The translations under genes were made by a program, and so were the position numbers. The notes below the pieces were generated by a model. The model ran no database searches and was not told where the DNA came from. It was given only the letters and a program-made list of their open reading frames with translations. A stretch of 64,000 bases of DNA, taken from assembly GCF_030445035.2 (NCBI RefSeq), contig NC_080680.1:115656228-115720227 (forward strand), written 5' to 3'. The stretch comes from Dasypus novemcinctus (Eukaryota > Chordata > Mammalia > Cingulata > Dasypodidae). Positions 45,881 to 57,409 of this stretch are shown one piece after another (position 1 is the first letter of the stretch; each line of letters begins with the position of its first letter).

Positions 45881-46330
45881 GACTGACCGTAGACAGAATA
45901 ACACCCTCCACAAGGTGTCCATATACAAATACCCAGAACCTGTAAATATGTCACCTTCCATAACACAAGGGACTTTGTTGAGGTGATTAAGTTAAGGATC
46001 TCGAGATGGAGAGATTATAGTTCATTATTCTAAGTGGGGCCAAAAGGGTCAAAAGCTGAGAGAGGAGATGCAATGAAAGCAGCAGAGGTTGGAGCGATGC
46101 TCTGCGAAGACAGAAGGTGGATGAGTCAAAGAATTTAGGTTGAAAAAGATAAAGAAATGGATTTCCCCTTGAGCCTCCAGAAGAAACACAGTTCTGCTGA
46201 TACCTTGATTCTAGCCTAAAAGACCCACTTCTGACTTCTGACCTCCAGAATGGTAAGATAATACATATGTGTTGTTTTAAACCCCTAGGTTTGTGGTAAT
46301 TTGTTACAGCAGCAATGTGAAACTAATACT
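45881..46330 (+). mobile_element. MLT1-like LTR
   Basis: 'gaggtgattaagttaaggat', 'gaaagcagcagaggttggag', 'acttctgacctccagaatgg' and the terminal 'gttacagcagcaatgtgaaa' plus 'ctaatac' follow the MLT1 LTR consensus order. Diverged, forward. Confidence 0.75.
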
Positions 46331-46340
46331 TAACAACCAC

Positions 46341-46966
46341 TCTATTAGTTAACCCAAAGGGGTGCTGATGCCAAGTACCAGATATCTGTTGGCTTTTATA
46401 AAGGGTATTTATTTGGGGTAGAAGCTTACAGTCACAAGGCCATAGAGAGTAAGTTATGTCCCTCACTAAAGTTTCTTGCCATGTGTTGGAGCAAGATGGC
46501 TGCGGGTCTCTGCAAGGGTTCAGTCTTCTTCTTCCTCTTAAGGCTCTGTGGTCCCAGTTTATTATGATCTCAGCTGTAGGCTGCCATAAGGCACCTCTCT
46601 CTTCACATTCCTTTCTGGGCTCAGATGCTCTGGCCACTTCACAAGGTCAGCTATAAACTATCAGGTTCATCTCTCTTCCTGGGGCCTCTGCCATGTCAGT
46701 GGAGCTGTCTCTCTTTCTCTGTGTTCTTCTCTACGTATCCACTTCTGAGTAAGAGTCTGTTTTATTCCCATCAAGGGGGCAGGGACTCAACCCCACATGC
46801 CCTAATTACATGGTTGAATTAAAGCCCTAATCGTGATTTAATAAAGTAAAAGCAAAACCTCTGAATTTAATACAATCAAAAGGGTATCACGCCCAGAGAA
46901 ACAGACCAGTTTACAAATATAATCAATTATCTTTTTTGGAATTCATAAATAATATCAAAGCCACCC
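46341..46966 (-). mobile_element. Solo LTR of the same family as 39402-39921
   Basis: The left edge 'tctattagttaacccaaagg' with 'ggtgctgatgcc' and 'tttataaagggtatttattt' is the reverse of the LTR 3' end. The right edge 'cttttttggaattcataaat' with 'aatatcaaag' is the reverse of its 5' end. Longer and more diverged in the middle than 39402-39921. No internal region adjoins. Confidence 0.8.
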
Positions 46967-46969
46967 TGA

Positions 46970-48015
46970 AACATGAGTATACCCTGTGGAGAGAAAGGAT
47001 TGTGCTGGAAAACTGGAAGAGTTCTTTCAGTAAACTCTGTCTTACTTTGGAAACCATGTGCGGAAACCCCTGTAACTGAGCTTATGACAGGAAGAGATCA
47101 TGTTTCCCTTCTCATTTCACAGATGCCTTGTTGGACAGGCACTGAGGTAACGGGGGAGATGATGGCTGATGGGAGTGGGTTTCAGTTCCAGAATGCAGAA
47201 CAACCACAGTTTAGAAGAGTAGGTGGTCAGGAGAGCCTCCACATACTGACTCTTGGCTAAAGATTCCTGGCTCAGTTGGCTACACTAGTATCTAGGATGG
47301 GTCGGTGGACTTTGCCTTCCCTGGGCATTTCTAGAAGTACTTGAATAGAGAACTTTTCAGTGCTTGAAAATCCTACTTGCATGGATTTGGCTTTGGAGCT
47401 GGTGAATATCATGTATTAATGATAACGATGTGAGCGTGTATGTACTCACAGTTTGATATGTCTGGATCATTCGCCTTCTACTACTACAATGGGAGGCTTT
47501 TGACTTGGTTTTTAACATTGGAAACTGAAAATGGGTTCAAATTCAAGACCATCGATATCTTACCTGATTCTGAGATTCTCAGAGCTAAGAAAATTGAAAA
47601 AAATGCATTTTTATTTGGCAGCAAGCCTGGATGTGAAATGACATAAAGCTCCTTATTGTCTTTATACTACTTGGTATGAATATATATACACACATCAGTG
47701 GAAATGTTAATATACCTGATTATGGAGTGCCACTCCAAACCCCATTGGGGTGTTGTATAATATATAGTATGTACATATTCTTTTCTTTCTAAAATCTCAA
47801 AAGTTCTTAATGCCATTTGGAACACATTTGGCTCCAAGGATTATGGAATTGCAAAGGGGACCAGCCATTTACTGGGTCAGAACAAATTCCATTGTAAGAA
47901 CAAATATTGGAATATCTTAGAATCTTAAAAGTTTTGATTAATCAATTCAACATAGTATCTCTTTCAGTAAAGGGATGGTAGCACAACTAGAGCTTAAATT
48001 GTGATATTATATTCT
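46970..48015. other. Unique non-coding stretch
   Basis: Two open frames of 68-95 codons lie here (46973-47260 and 47440-47646), but no splice sites or protein motifs support them. The remainder is AT-rich and unrecognised. Confidence 0.4.
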
Positions 48016-48019
48016 CTTT

Positions 48020-48290
48020 TTAACAGATTTAATAGGATATTCATGGTAGCACTGTTTTTGGGTAGAAAACATTGAAACCTAATTATCTAATTATAAGAAA
48101 TGGCAAAATCAATTATGATACATCCATACTAGAGAATAATAACCACCCCCAAAATCATCACGTTTTGAGAAAAAACTTTAATGACATGAGAAATTGCTCA
48201 TATTTAATATATGGTTGATAGTAGCATACAGGATTTGTCAGAACTTATGACACTGTACATGTAAGATTTATATATTTTATTGTCTTTATG
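48020..48290 (+). mobile_element. Old L1 3' UTR fragment
   Basis: 'ggatattcatggtagcactg', 'atggcaaaatcaattatgat' with 'acatccatactagagaataa' and 'gagaaaaaactttaatgaca' are forward L1M 3' blocks. Confidence 0.65.
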
Positions 48291-48311
48291 CCATACACTG
48301 AATGTATCTTT

Positions 48312-48795
48312 TTTTTAAAGATTTATTTTATTTCTTCCCCTACCTCCCGCCCCATTCCCCTCATTGTCTGCTGTCTGTGTCCATTCGCTGTGTGTTCTTC
48401 TGTGTCTCCTTGTATTTTCATTAGGTGGCTAACGGGAACTGATACTAAACCTTCTGAAGTAGGAGAGAGGCAATTACTCTCTTGTGCTACCTCAACTCCC
48501 TGTTCTGCTGCATCCTCTTATTTTCTTTCCTCTGTGTCTCTTCCTGCATCATTTTGCTGCACCAGCTCTCAGCATTGGCTGGTACTCCTGTGCGGGATGG
48601 ATTTCCCTTGCTGGGTGGCTTTTCCATGCAGGGGGGCACTCCTGTGCAGGGTGGCATTCCAGCATGGGCTGGCACTCTGTGTGGGCCAGCTCGCCATGTG
48701 GCCCAGCTTGCCCTCACCAGGAGGGCCTGGGCATCGAACCCTGGACCTCTTACATGGTAGATGGGAGCCCAATTGGTTGAGTCACATCCGTTTCC
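48312..48795 (-). mobile_element. Dimeric tRNA-head SINE
   Basis: Tail complement, a body piece shared with DAS ('gtctgtgtccattcgctgtg'), an inner module ('gtggctaacgggaactgata' to 'gtgctacctcaactccctg'), a second body and a terminal module ('gggcctgggcatcgaaccct' to 'gagtcacatccgtttcc'). A perfect 14-bp TSD, CTGAATGTATCTTT, is at 48298-48311 and 48796-48809, so the whole dimer inserted as one unit. Confidence 0.92.
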
Positions 48796-48859
48796 CTGAA
48801 TGTATCTTTAAAAGGCTATAAACAAATTTTGAACTCTAATCAATAGATTTATTTTTGTA

Positions 48860-49270
48860 GTGTGTTTTAGTTTCCTAGCTGCTAAAACAAATACCATGCA
48901 ATGGGTTGGCTCAACAACAGGAATTTATTGGCTCAAGGTTTCAGAGGCTATAAAGTTTGCTTTTGTCCAGGGCCAATATCTTCCAGTTGGAGAGCAATTT
49001 TTATGGTTCCTTGGCTTTTCTATCACATGACAATGCACATGATGGCATCTTTTCCCTTTTTTCCAGGTTCTGTTCCAGGTTCTGGCTACTCTCCATAGCT
49101 TTTCTCTCTGGGCCTTCCCTATAAGGTCTCCAATAATAGGATAAAGACCCATCTTGATTCAGCTGGGCCACACCTTAACTGAAGTAACCTCATCAAAAGA
49201 TCCTATTTATAATGGTTTCACACTCATAGGAAGGGGTTAAGATTAAGTATGTTTTTCTGTGATACATTAA
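48860..49270 (-). mobile_element. MaLR-like LTR remnant
   Basis: 'ttttagtttcctagctgcta' with 'aacaaataccatgcaatggg', 'caggaatttattggctcaag' and 'gggccacaccttaactgaag' follow a reverse MST/MLT1-type LTR. Confidence 0.7.
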
Positions 49271-49459
49271 TCTAAGCCCATACTGGTATGAGTTAGCAGT
49301 TCTGAGACTATTTTCTGTGTATTCTAGGTATAAGCAAATAGATGATTGTATTGATTGAAGGAGTCCTTTGCTCACTATTGGAAAAGGAAGTTAAAATGTG
49401 AAAGTAGAAGTCCAAACTGCACTCTGAAATATTAGTTTGAATTCATGATTTTAAAAGCA

Positions 49460-49590
49460 TCTTTTTTCATTTTTTCTCTTTATTTTTTTAATGTTACATT
49501 AAAAAAATATGAGGTCCCCATATACCCCCCTCACCCCACTCCTCCGCCCTTAACAACAACCTCCTCCATCATCATGAGACATTACAAATA
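49460..49590 (-). mobile_element. Xenarthran-type L1 3' sliver
   Basis: T-rich tail complement, then 'aatgttacattaaaaaaata' and 'gtccccatatacccccctca', as at 5641. Severely truncated. Confidence 0.7.
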
Positions 49591-49639
49591 TACAAGTATA
49601 GAAATAATTATATATAGATAGCTATAGATATTTCTTAGC

Positions 49640-50830
49640 TCTGCCTGCTGAGAAGCCTTAGAGGAAACAACTCTAAGTAGTAGCAGTAAACATAACTAGC
49701 ACTCAGATCTTGGTATCTAAATAGTATTATCCAATAAAAGGAGCCAAGTTTCCGTGGAGAAATGGCTGATTCCAGGACTGGGACAGGGAAGAAAAAGATG
49801 AACCATGTCCTAGAAAGTAATGAATTTCTTAAAGAACAATGGTAACAAATCAAAAGGACACAGAAGCCAACTTGAAGAGCTCTCACCGGCCAAATATGAC
49901 ATAATTTGTACATCAAACAAATGATAGCAATGGATTATAACCCATTTACTAAAATAAAAATCTGTGAGTCCATACCGATGTAAATAGATGAATAAATGAG
50001 TAAATAAATTTTAAAAATTAGGAAGAAGGAAAGCTCTTCTCTCAGCAGAATGCCCAAGTAGCAAATATAGAAGGAATGATGGAGATAGAAAATCATCATC
50101 AACGGATGCTAAACTAGTGTGTGAAGATTTCAAATGAGGAATAGGATATTTCCATAGTCCCAAAGGATCGCCCCATAAATTACTTATTACATATAATGGA
50201 AAAAGATAATTACACTACAGTGCAGTGAACTGGCAGACTCCACAGTAACTAAGCGATCAAAGTTAACAAACCAATATCATGAGCCTCGTGGGGAGATGTA
50301 TTGAAAGGGACCCAACATTACTTCTGTGGTATCCCTGTCAAAAAAGGCAAAAGGGGAGTCTAACCAGACAAATCCAATCTGAGGGACATGATACAAAGGG
50401 ACTGGCCTGTACTCTTCAAAAATGGCGAGGACAAGAAACACACAAAAAGGGCAGTGGACCTGTTTCAAATGAAAGGCGCTTAAAAAGACAAGAGAATTAA
50501 GTGCAGCGTGTGATCCTAGATTTGATCTTGAACCAATGGGGGGGATAATCTGTAAAAGACATTAATGGGACAACGGATTTTGTTGTTAAACTTCTTGATT
50601 TTGGTAACTGTACTGTGGTAGTATACAAGAATGAATGTCCTTACACTGGTATCTCCAATTTACTCTACAAAATATTATGCATGAACATATAGAGAGATAT
50701 AACAATAAAACAGATGAGGCAAAATGTATTGGTAGAGAGTATATGAGGCATTTGGGTACTATTCTTGAAACTTTTTTGTAGGAAGAATCTGAAATTATAT
50801 AAAAATTAAAAAGTTATAAAATAGGATACA
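49640..50830 (+). mobile_element. Old L1ME-like 3' UTR
   Basis: 'aaatctgtgagtccataccg', 'gaatgcccaagtagcaaata', 'actggcctgtactcttcaaa', 'gtgcagcgtgtgatcctaga' and 'tgattttggtaactgtactg' keep the order of the L1ME-type 3' UTR. It ends in an A-rich tail near 50,820. Non-coding. Confidence 0.65.
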
Positions 50831-51208
50831 AAATTCTTTATACAGTACTATCATATGATTGAAAAAATAAAACATCAGATATATATATTTATTTGCTATA
50901 TTTAAAACCATAGGGAAAAATTAGAAGAGAATACAAAATATTATTGGTGGTTATGCTTCCATATAAGTTTTAGGGTGAATTTTGAAGTTCTCCTTTACAT
51001 TTTCAAAATCTTGCTTCCTAACACACTTGAAATAAAACTCAAAGATTTTTATCATGGCTCACATTGCTCAGCCCTCTTCAGGAGATCTTTGTTTATCACT
51101 ACATCTCTAATAGCCACACTTCTCTTCTCCATCACTTCTGATCCCCTGATATTGTGTTAGTAGCGTTAGCAACATTTAATGGTGAAAGCATCCAAACATC
51201 CAATCTCA
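50831..51208. other. AT-rich stretch, no gene seen
   Basis: Contains only short frames. Possibly more old repeat sequence, with no diagnostic block. Confidence 0.35.
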
Positions 51209-51220
51209 AAGAATAGTTCT

Positions 51221-51689
51221 TTTTTATTTTTAAGTATTTATTTCTTTTTCCCCCTTCCCCTCCTCCTGCCCTGTTGTTTTTTTTTTGTTTTGTTTTGTTT
51301 TTTTCTCTCTCTGTGTTGTCTTCTCTTTTCATTTTTTTCTCCTCTAGGATTCACCAGGATTCAATCCTGGAGGCCTCTGATGGGGAGAGAGGTTCCTTAT
51401 CAATTGCACCACCTCAGTTCCTGGTTTCTGTTGCACTTCACCTTGACTCTCCCCTTGTCTCTCTTTTGAAGCATCATCATCTTGCCGTGTGACTCACTTG
51501 TGCGGGGCACTGGCTCACCACGCAGGCACTCGTGCAGGCACTTGCTCACCATGTGGGCACTCACGTGGGCACTGGCTTGCTGCACGGTCATGCTTTCTCT
51601 TCTTTTTCACCAGGAGGCCCCAGGAATTGAACCCAGATCCTCCCGTATTGTAGGCAGAAGCTCTATCATTTGAACCACATCTGCTTCCC
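51221..51689 (-). mobile_element. Dimeric tRNA-head SINE
   Basis: Tail complement with a T/G-rich expansion, an inner module ('ggattcaccaggattcaatc' to 'attgcaccacctcagttcc'), and a terminal module ('gaggccccaggaattgaacc' to 'gaaccacatctgcttcc'). TSD AAGAATaGTTCT versus AAGAATgGTTCT at 51209-51220 and 51690-51701. Confidence 0.88.
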
Positions 51690-52249
51690 AAGAATGGTTC
51701 TATATATTATGATACATCACATTTTGAACAGGCAAGCTACACTGGAAAATCCATACTGTGTGTTATTCCAGAATAGCAAGCACTGGCTTTCCTGCTTCTT
51801 GGCTTGTGATCAATTTATTAGAACAAATTACTTTCTTCTTCTAGTTTTCTTCCCTTTCATTTTGGCAACTGGAGGTAGCCAATAGAGATTTAAACTCCAT
51901 TCCCATCACTTCTTGGTTTACTAACTGTACGACTCTAAGCACGTTTCAAGTTATTGAAACTGAATTATTGAAACTCTCCTAGTTTTCCCATCTGTAGAGT
52001 AGGGAAAGTAATAAGAGCCTGGTGGCATTACAGTGAGAACCAAAGAGAAAAGGCAGCTAAGCCCTCCAGCACAGGCCTGCTTCAGGGCAGATGGTCAAAT
52101 GCCACTTTTATAACTCTTATTTACCCCTCTTTTGTGAATTCTCCACAGGGTCCTCCCGGAGAACTAGCTGCCTTATATCTTGTGCTCCAGCTACTTTTCT
52201 TTCCTTTTCCTGAAAGAGCATTTGCCAGGGTGGGTTGAGAATTTTCTTT

Positions 52250-52395
52250 TTTTAAGTGTCCCTTCCCCACCAGGCTGAGCGCTTTCCCGTGGGCATAAAG
52301 GTGCCCCGTTCATCTTTGAATTCCCTAGCGCCTGGCACAGAGCCTGGCAACCAGCAGGCCCTCAATAAATACTCATGGCGGAAATTCCAGTCCCA
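52250..52395 (+). repeat. L2 LINE 3' terminal fragment
   Basis: 'cctagcgcctggcacagagc' followed by 'ccctcaataaatactcatgg' is the L2/MIR-type 3' end. A second similar piece lies at about 52575-52650 ('gactgcatcttattcatctc'). Confidence 0.65.
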
Positions 52396-52741
52396 ACTAC
52401 CCTTCTCCTATGAAATTTCTTGATTCTCTAATTAGAAATAATTTCTTGCTCTGGCAGGAACCCAGAGTGCCCTGACCATGTTCTGCCTTGAACGATATGC
52501 CTTTGTGAGCATTTTCTTTTTCTTTTAAGCCCCATTTCCAACATGCCGCACCCCACTCCCCAGTCCCCAGTCATAAGATTGCTGGGACTGCATCTTATTC
52601 ATCTCTGTAGGCCCAGCAGCGCCTGGCCCATTAGCATGCATTCCATCATTTGTTTAAGATACAATGCTTCCTGAACAAGAAACAGGGGATATGACTCACC
52701 ACATTTAACGTACAGTACCGTTTTTGTCTTTTTTTGTGCAG

Positions 52742-52924
52742 GCCTGCTCAGCAAACCACTTCCCCATTGCACAATGGATCAGAGGGCAGGAATGCTTCCA
52801 AAGTTAAAATCACCCGGGGTTACCAGAAGTCATTCACCTACCTGTGGATGAAAGACAACTGGAAAGCCTTCATTCGTGACACATCTTCAAATCTGGGCCT
52901 CTCTGTTTTGCCAAGAATGTCAGG
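52742..52924 (+). CDS. Candidate internal coding exon, protein unrecognised
   Basis: A 183-nt segment sits between a strong acceptor (pyrimidine tract ending 'tttttttgtgcag') and a strong donor (TCAGG|GTAAGAG). Only one of the three plus frames is open across it; the other two stop inside. It gives 61 codons, with one base completing the first codon and two bases left over at the end, so both introns would be phase 2 and the exon could be skipped without a frameshift. The product is hydrophilic and basic with an aromatic centre, 'KSFTYLWMKDNWKAFIRD', and two N-x-S sequons (NGS, NAS). There is no signal peptide or membrane segment. The segment is free of recognised repeats. I do not recognise the family and assign no function. 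It may belong to a gene whose other exons lie outside the window. A chance open segment with splice-like ends is the main alternative. Confidence 0.5.
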
Positions 52925-52929
52925 GTAAG

Positions 52930-53980
52930 AGTCTGGGACATTATATATGTGCAAAACAGAATACAAACTCGGAGAAGAAAAAGGACCATTAGAGCTGATG
53001 AAAAGATAAAGGACAATTGAATTGAATGCAATGATAGGATTATAGATAGTTCCTAGCTACAGTTTTTAAAAGGTTGTCTCATCTTAGCAGCAATTAAATT
53101 GTACTGCTGCATGTGGCTATTTACAATTGCATGGGCATTTCATTATACTACATTATGGTTACATTACAGATATAGCTCAGCTGAACAGAACTTCTGCCAG
53201 GGTCCTGTAGCACCTTGGTGGGTCTTTTTTTTCTACTCAATAAATATTTACTGAGCTTACACCACGCACCAGCACTGTGCTAGAAAGGGCTGATATAGAG
53301 TAAATAATACAGACCCTGACCTTGCCCTCACTTTTTCTTTCTTGTTATTAAATAAACAAAGTTGACTGCATTTATCCTGGTCACCAAACTTACAGACTTG
53401 CTACGGGGAATGAAGAGAATGTTTATAAAGCAGGTCAGATGTTTCGATAGACACTCTTTCAGAACTCCATGTGGTTATTCTCCAGCACAATATTAATATA
53501 TTAAAAATCAACCATGAAATTGCATTTCTAAGGCCCTGGTGTTTTTGACTATAATTTTTCTTCATAGGCAAGTCCACTGAACCTCATTTGATTATTGGCT
53601 TTTAAAATTAAACTTGTTTGCACCATTTAACAAAGAAATAGTGTTTTGATTACTCTTGGAATATAAATGTGCCACTGAGGGTGGTGGTTCGTAGAGATGC
53701 CTTTCTTTCATGTCCACATGGCCCCCTCGATCTCACAGAACAGGAGAAGTAGGACGGAACTGGGCTGTTCTCTAAGCTCTGGCTTTCCAAACATTTGCAT
53801 CCTTCCCATCACCTTTGAAAGTGCTTCCTTTCTGTGGACCAGAGGTTCTGAAAGATTTGTGTCTACCAAACAAAATGTATTTATTAGGTAACATTTCACT
53901 TTCCTATTTTCACTTAAGATACACCACTGCCAATCAGGGTTTCGAGTTAGTGTGCGGTAAGTAGAGTTAGCACTAGGCAG
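52930..53980. other. Unique stretch downstream of the candidate exon
   Basis: Reads as intron-like DNA with no strong repeat. An L2-like piece at about 53225-53300 ('caataaatatttactgagct') is possible. Confidence 0.4.
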
Positions 53981-53984
53981 TGTA

Positions 53985-54170
53985 GCAGTTGACTCTAGAG
54001 TTGGATTGCCAGGTTCGTTTGAATCCTCCCTCCAATATAGGGTAAAAATAGTTTTGCGACCTTGAGCAGATTTCTTAACTCTCTGTGCCTTAGTTTCCTT
54101 ATCTGTACATTGGCGATGACAATAGTGCAAACCTCACAGAGTTGTGAGAATCAAACAAGATAACGCACTC
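53985..54170 (+). repeat. MIR SINE fragment
   Basis: 'cgaccttgagcagatttctt', 'aactctctgtgccttagttt' and 'ccttatctgtacattggcga' with 'cacagagttgtgagaatcaa' form a long forward MIR. Confidence 0.85.
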
Positions 54171-55165
54171 CTACTGCATTATCAGAGCCTAAACAAAAAA
54201 AGGACCCCCTTTGCCATCCTGTAAAACATTATATAGGATAAATGTGCATTTCCATTAGGGTTTCTAAAATACTACAAATACTTTCCCTTAAGAATACCCA
54301 TTGCTACCTCGCAGGATACCAGTGGGGTTCTAGAATCCCAGGTTGGGAGTCACTGTTTGAGCAAGGAGTTGCCTGAGGACACCCAGCTAGCCAGGCCAGA
54401 AAGGCTGGCCCTTTAGATCCTGGGCTTGTGCCCTTATTAGGCTAATTAGAAGCCTGCTCAGGAAAGTCACGAGTGCACCCAGATCATGTGGCGTTAAACA
54501 GACATAGAATGGGGAAGTGCGAAGCCCTTACTGTGCTGGATTCCAAGCACAACGAAAGCAACCAATGGTGAAGTTCCATTTTATTTGGAGTAACAGAAGA
54601 CCCTTGGCATCTGTGAGGAATATATCTCCAGAAGTTGGAAATTCCCAGATTCCCAAATATCACTGTGGCATATCACTTCCTGTAGAAAACCCATGAAAGA
54701 ATAGCTAGGAAATGGAAGTAACCCCTTCAGACCCTTACTAAGTCTACACGTTAGACTAAAGTAACTTACTATGCTTTCAAGATAAATTCTGCCACAGAAG
54801 TACATTTGACCGTATATTACGGCTTCATTATGGAAATAAAGCGAACCATGAGTCTAGCTGAATCTGTAAAAAATCAGTGACGATGGTGGATGCCAATGAC
54901 TGCTGCTGCCCAGTCATGAACTGCTTGATGGAGGAGTGATGAGAAGTGGCCACGCTGCAGGATGAAGTCAGCAAAAGGCTGCTGTGACACTCCTATACTG
55001 AGCTGCAGACTGTGGGCCCTCAGCCACACTGCCCTGCTGCTAAGTGACCTCCGCAGACCATGCCTGATGGTTCCCAGGTCCCACCTCAAACAAATGACCA
55101 ATTACCATATGTCATAGACCTTCAGGGAAGCTCCTGAGCAGTGGAAATTTGAGAATGATGAATCC
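54171..55165. other. Unique non-coding stretch
   Basis: No repeat or exon pair recognised. The segment 54870-55100 is more GC-rich than its surroundings, with short frames on both strands, but lacks splice boundaries. Confidence 0.4.
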
Positions 55166-55169
55166 AAGA

Positions 55170-55725
55170 ATGCTAAGGGTCTATTTGTACTCAGTGTGGC
55201 TGAGGGCCCATATATTATTGGTAGGACTGTAAATTGATACAAATGGTAGGGAAGGCAATTTATGGTTTTATTATTGTAACTTATAAAAATCCACATTTCC
55301 TTTGATCAGTAAATCTACTTCTGTAAAATATAGCTGAAGGGAATAACTAAGAGATACACGGACAAAGATATTCACTGCTGTATAGCAGCACTAATTTATA
55401 ATAGCAAAAGAGAGGAAATGATTGTCATGGTTATCAGTAGAAAACTGATTATTGTCATGTTTCTATAGAGGAAAACAATATAGCCATTACAAATGATATT
55501 TTATAAAAACTTCAATGATGTAGGAAATACTTAGGATATAATACTGAGTCAAAAAAATCAGGATACAAATCTATACATGCACAGTAGGATCCCAATTGTA
55601 AGAAAAACTTATATCCTCAAATAGAAGGGAGACCAAAAGGAAATATAAACAGTGGTATATTTGAGAGGTGGGATAAGAAGTGATTTTTATTTATTTTTCT
55701 CTATATGATATGGTTTCTATACTAA
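55170..55725 (+). mobile_element. Old L1 3' portion
   Basis: 'attggtaggactgtaaattg', 'aaagatattcactgctgtat', 'gcagcactaatttataatag' and 'caatatagccattacaaatg' keep forward L1 order. Frames are broken. Confidence 0.75.
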
Positions 55726-55769
55726 ATAATGCTTTTTGGGGGAGAGGATGAGTCAAGCTGGCCCTAGAC

Positions 55770-56048
55770 AACCAATAGGGTCATACATGTGGAGAGGTTT
55801 GTGTACTGACTTAAGCAGGTTTCGAGGCTGGGAAAATGTCTAAATCAAGGCACCAGCAAGGAGATGCTTTCTTCCCAAAGACCAGCAGCAGTGATCCTTG
55901 GCTCCTCTGTCACATGGCAAGGCACATGGCAGTGTCTGCTGGTCTCTCCCTTCTCTTTCTCTCTTCTGGGTTTCATTGATTTCAGCTTTTTGCTTCTATG
56001 GCTTTCTCTCTCTGTGTCTGAATTTCATTCTCTTCACAATGCTTTTGA
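55770..56048 (-). mobile_element. Possible LTR fragment
   Basis: 'tcctctgtcacatggcaagg' with the CT-rich 'ctccctt...ctctctctgtg' block resembles the centre of the reversed MaLR-type LTRs above. Low certainty. Confidence 0.4.
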
Positions 56049-56049
56049 A

Positions 56050-56570
56050 ATTAACTAGTTTTTAAAAAGTAATATATGCACATCTCAAAAAATTAATGAA
56101 AAAAAAAAAACCCACAAAAAATCCAGATGCTTAGATCTTCTTCCCAGAAACAACATTATTGACAGTCTCTTTTGTATTCTTCCAGAGATTCTATGGGTGT
56201 AGGAGTTGTATGTGTATGTGTGTGTATATTCACACTCATTCCTTCATAAACGGAAAAATACTACAAACACTGTTTTATACTTCACTTTTTCACTTGGCAA
56301 TATGTCTTGCTAAGATAGAGCTTGAAGATTGTTCCACATTAACAAGTATACAGCTACCTAGCTTTTAATGACTGCATAGTATTTCCTAGTAAGGATGAAT
56401 CATAATTTATGTAATCAGTCTTCTACTGATGGAGATTTAAGTTGTCTCCTATCTTTTGCTATTATAAACAATACTGCAATAAATAGCCTTGTAGATATGT
56501 CTTTCTACACAGGGATCATTGGATGAAAGGATTATACAACAGAAAAAAATATATACTCCCAAATTTTAAG
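56050..56570 (-). mobile_element. Old L1 3' UTR
   Basis: 'taaaaagtaatatatgcaca', 'acttcactttttcacttggc', 'aatgactgcatagtatttcc' and 'ctattataaacaatactgca' are reverse L1MC/ME-type 3' UTR blocks. Confidence 0.75.
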
Positions 56571-56984
56571 CATTTAATGTTTGTAGCACAGGAGCTGGCA
56601 ACACAGTTTTAAAGAAACCAATCTGGGGCAAATACTTCTAATAACTCATTCATTTATTATTATTCTTCTTTTGTTTGTTTTATTCTTATGTATCTCCCTA
56701 CTTTAAAATAAACAACATAGTGGCAGGGACAAGTATCTCCAGTGGCTGAAAGAGTCTGATTCACAGGAGATCATTCAAGAAATGTGGATAGAATAAACAA
56801 ATGAAAGAAATTCCAAATGTAGTTTTTATACCCATAGTGTAGCAATAAAATGCTGCCCACTATGATTTCATATTCTCCTTTAGAGTTTCCCAGATGCCAA
56901 GTCTGAGACAGGTATTGGGGTGTGATTTATTGAGGGAGTGCTTGCAAAAGAAACCTGCCAGGGAGGGCAAAGAATGAAGCAAAG

Positions 56985-57392
56985 GAAGCAGACTTGGCCC
57001 AGTGGTTAGGACGTCCATCTACCACAAGGGAGTCCGTGGTTCAAACCCCGGGCCTCCTTGACCAGTGTGGAGCTGGCCCATGCACAGTACTGATGTGCGC
57101 AAGGAGTGCCATGCCACGCAGGAGTGTCCCCCGCGTAGGGGAACCGCATGCGCAAGGAGTGCGCCCCGTTAAGGAGAGCCGCCCAGCGCAAAAGAAAGTG
57201 CAGCCTGCCCAGGAATGGTGCTGCACACACGGAGAGCTGACACAGCAAGGTAACACAACAAAAAGAAACAGAGATTCCCATGCCGCTGACAATAACAGAA
57301 GCGGACAAAGAAGAACACGCAGCACATAGACACAGAGAACAGACAACTGGGGCGGGAGGGGAGAGAAATAAATAAATAAATCTTTGGAAAAA
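56985..57392 (+). mobile_element. DAS-type SINE, full length, young
   Basis: Head 'gaagcagacttggcccagtg' and 'gttaggacgtcc', B-box-like 'gtggttcaaaccccggg', and a tail with (AAAT)n then A-rich sequence. A perfect 16-bp TSD, AAAGAATGAAGCAAAG, is at 56969-56984 and 57393-57408. Confidence 0.96.
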
Positions 57393-57409
57393 AAAGAATG
57401 AAGCAAAGA

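Noticed and set aside
54870-55105. A processed pseudogene
   Set aside because: The segment is GC-richer than its flanks, but it shows no recognisable protein, poly(A) or TSD.
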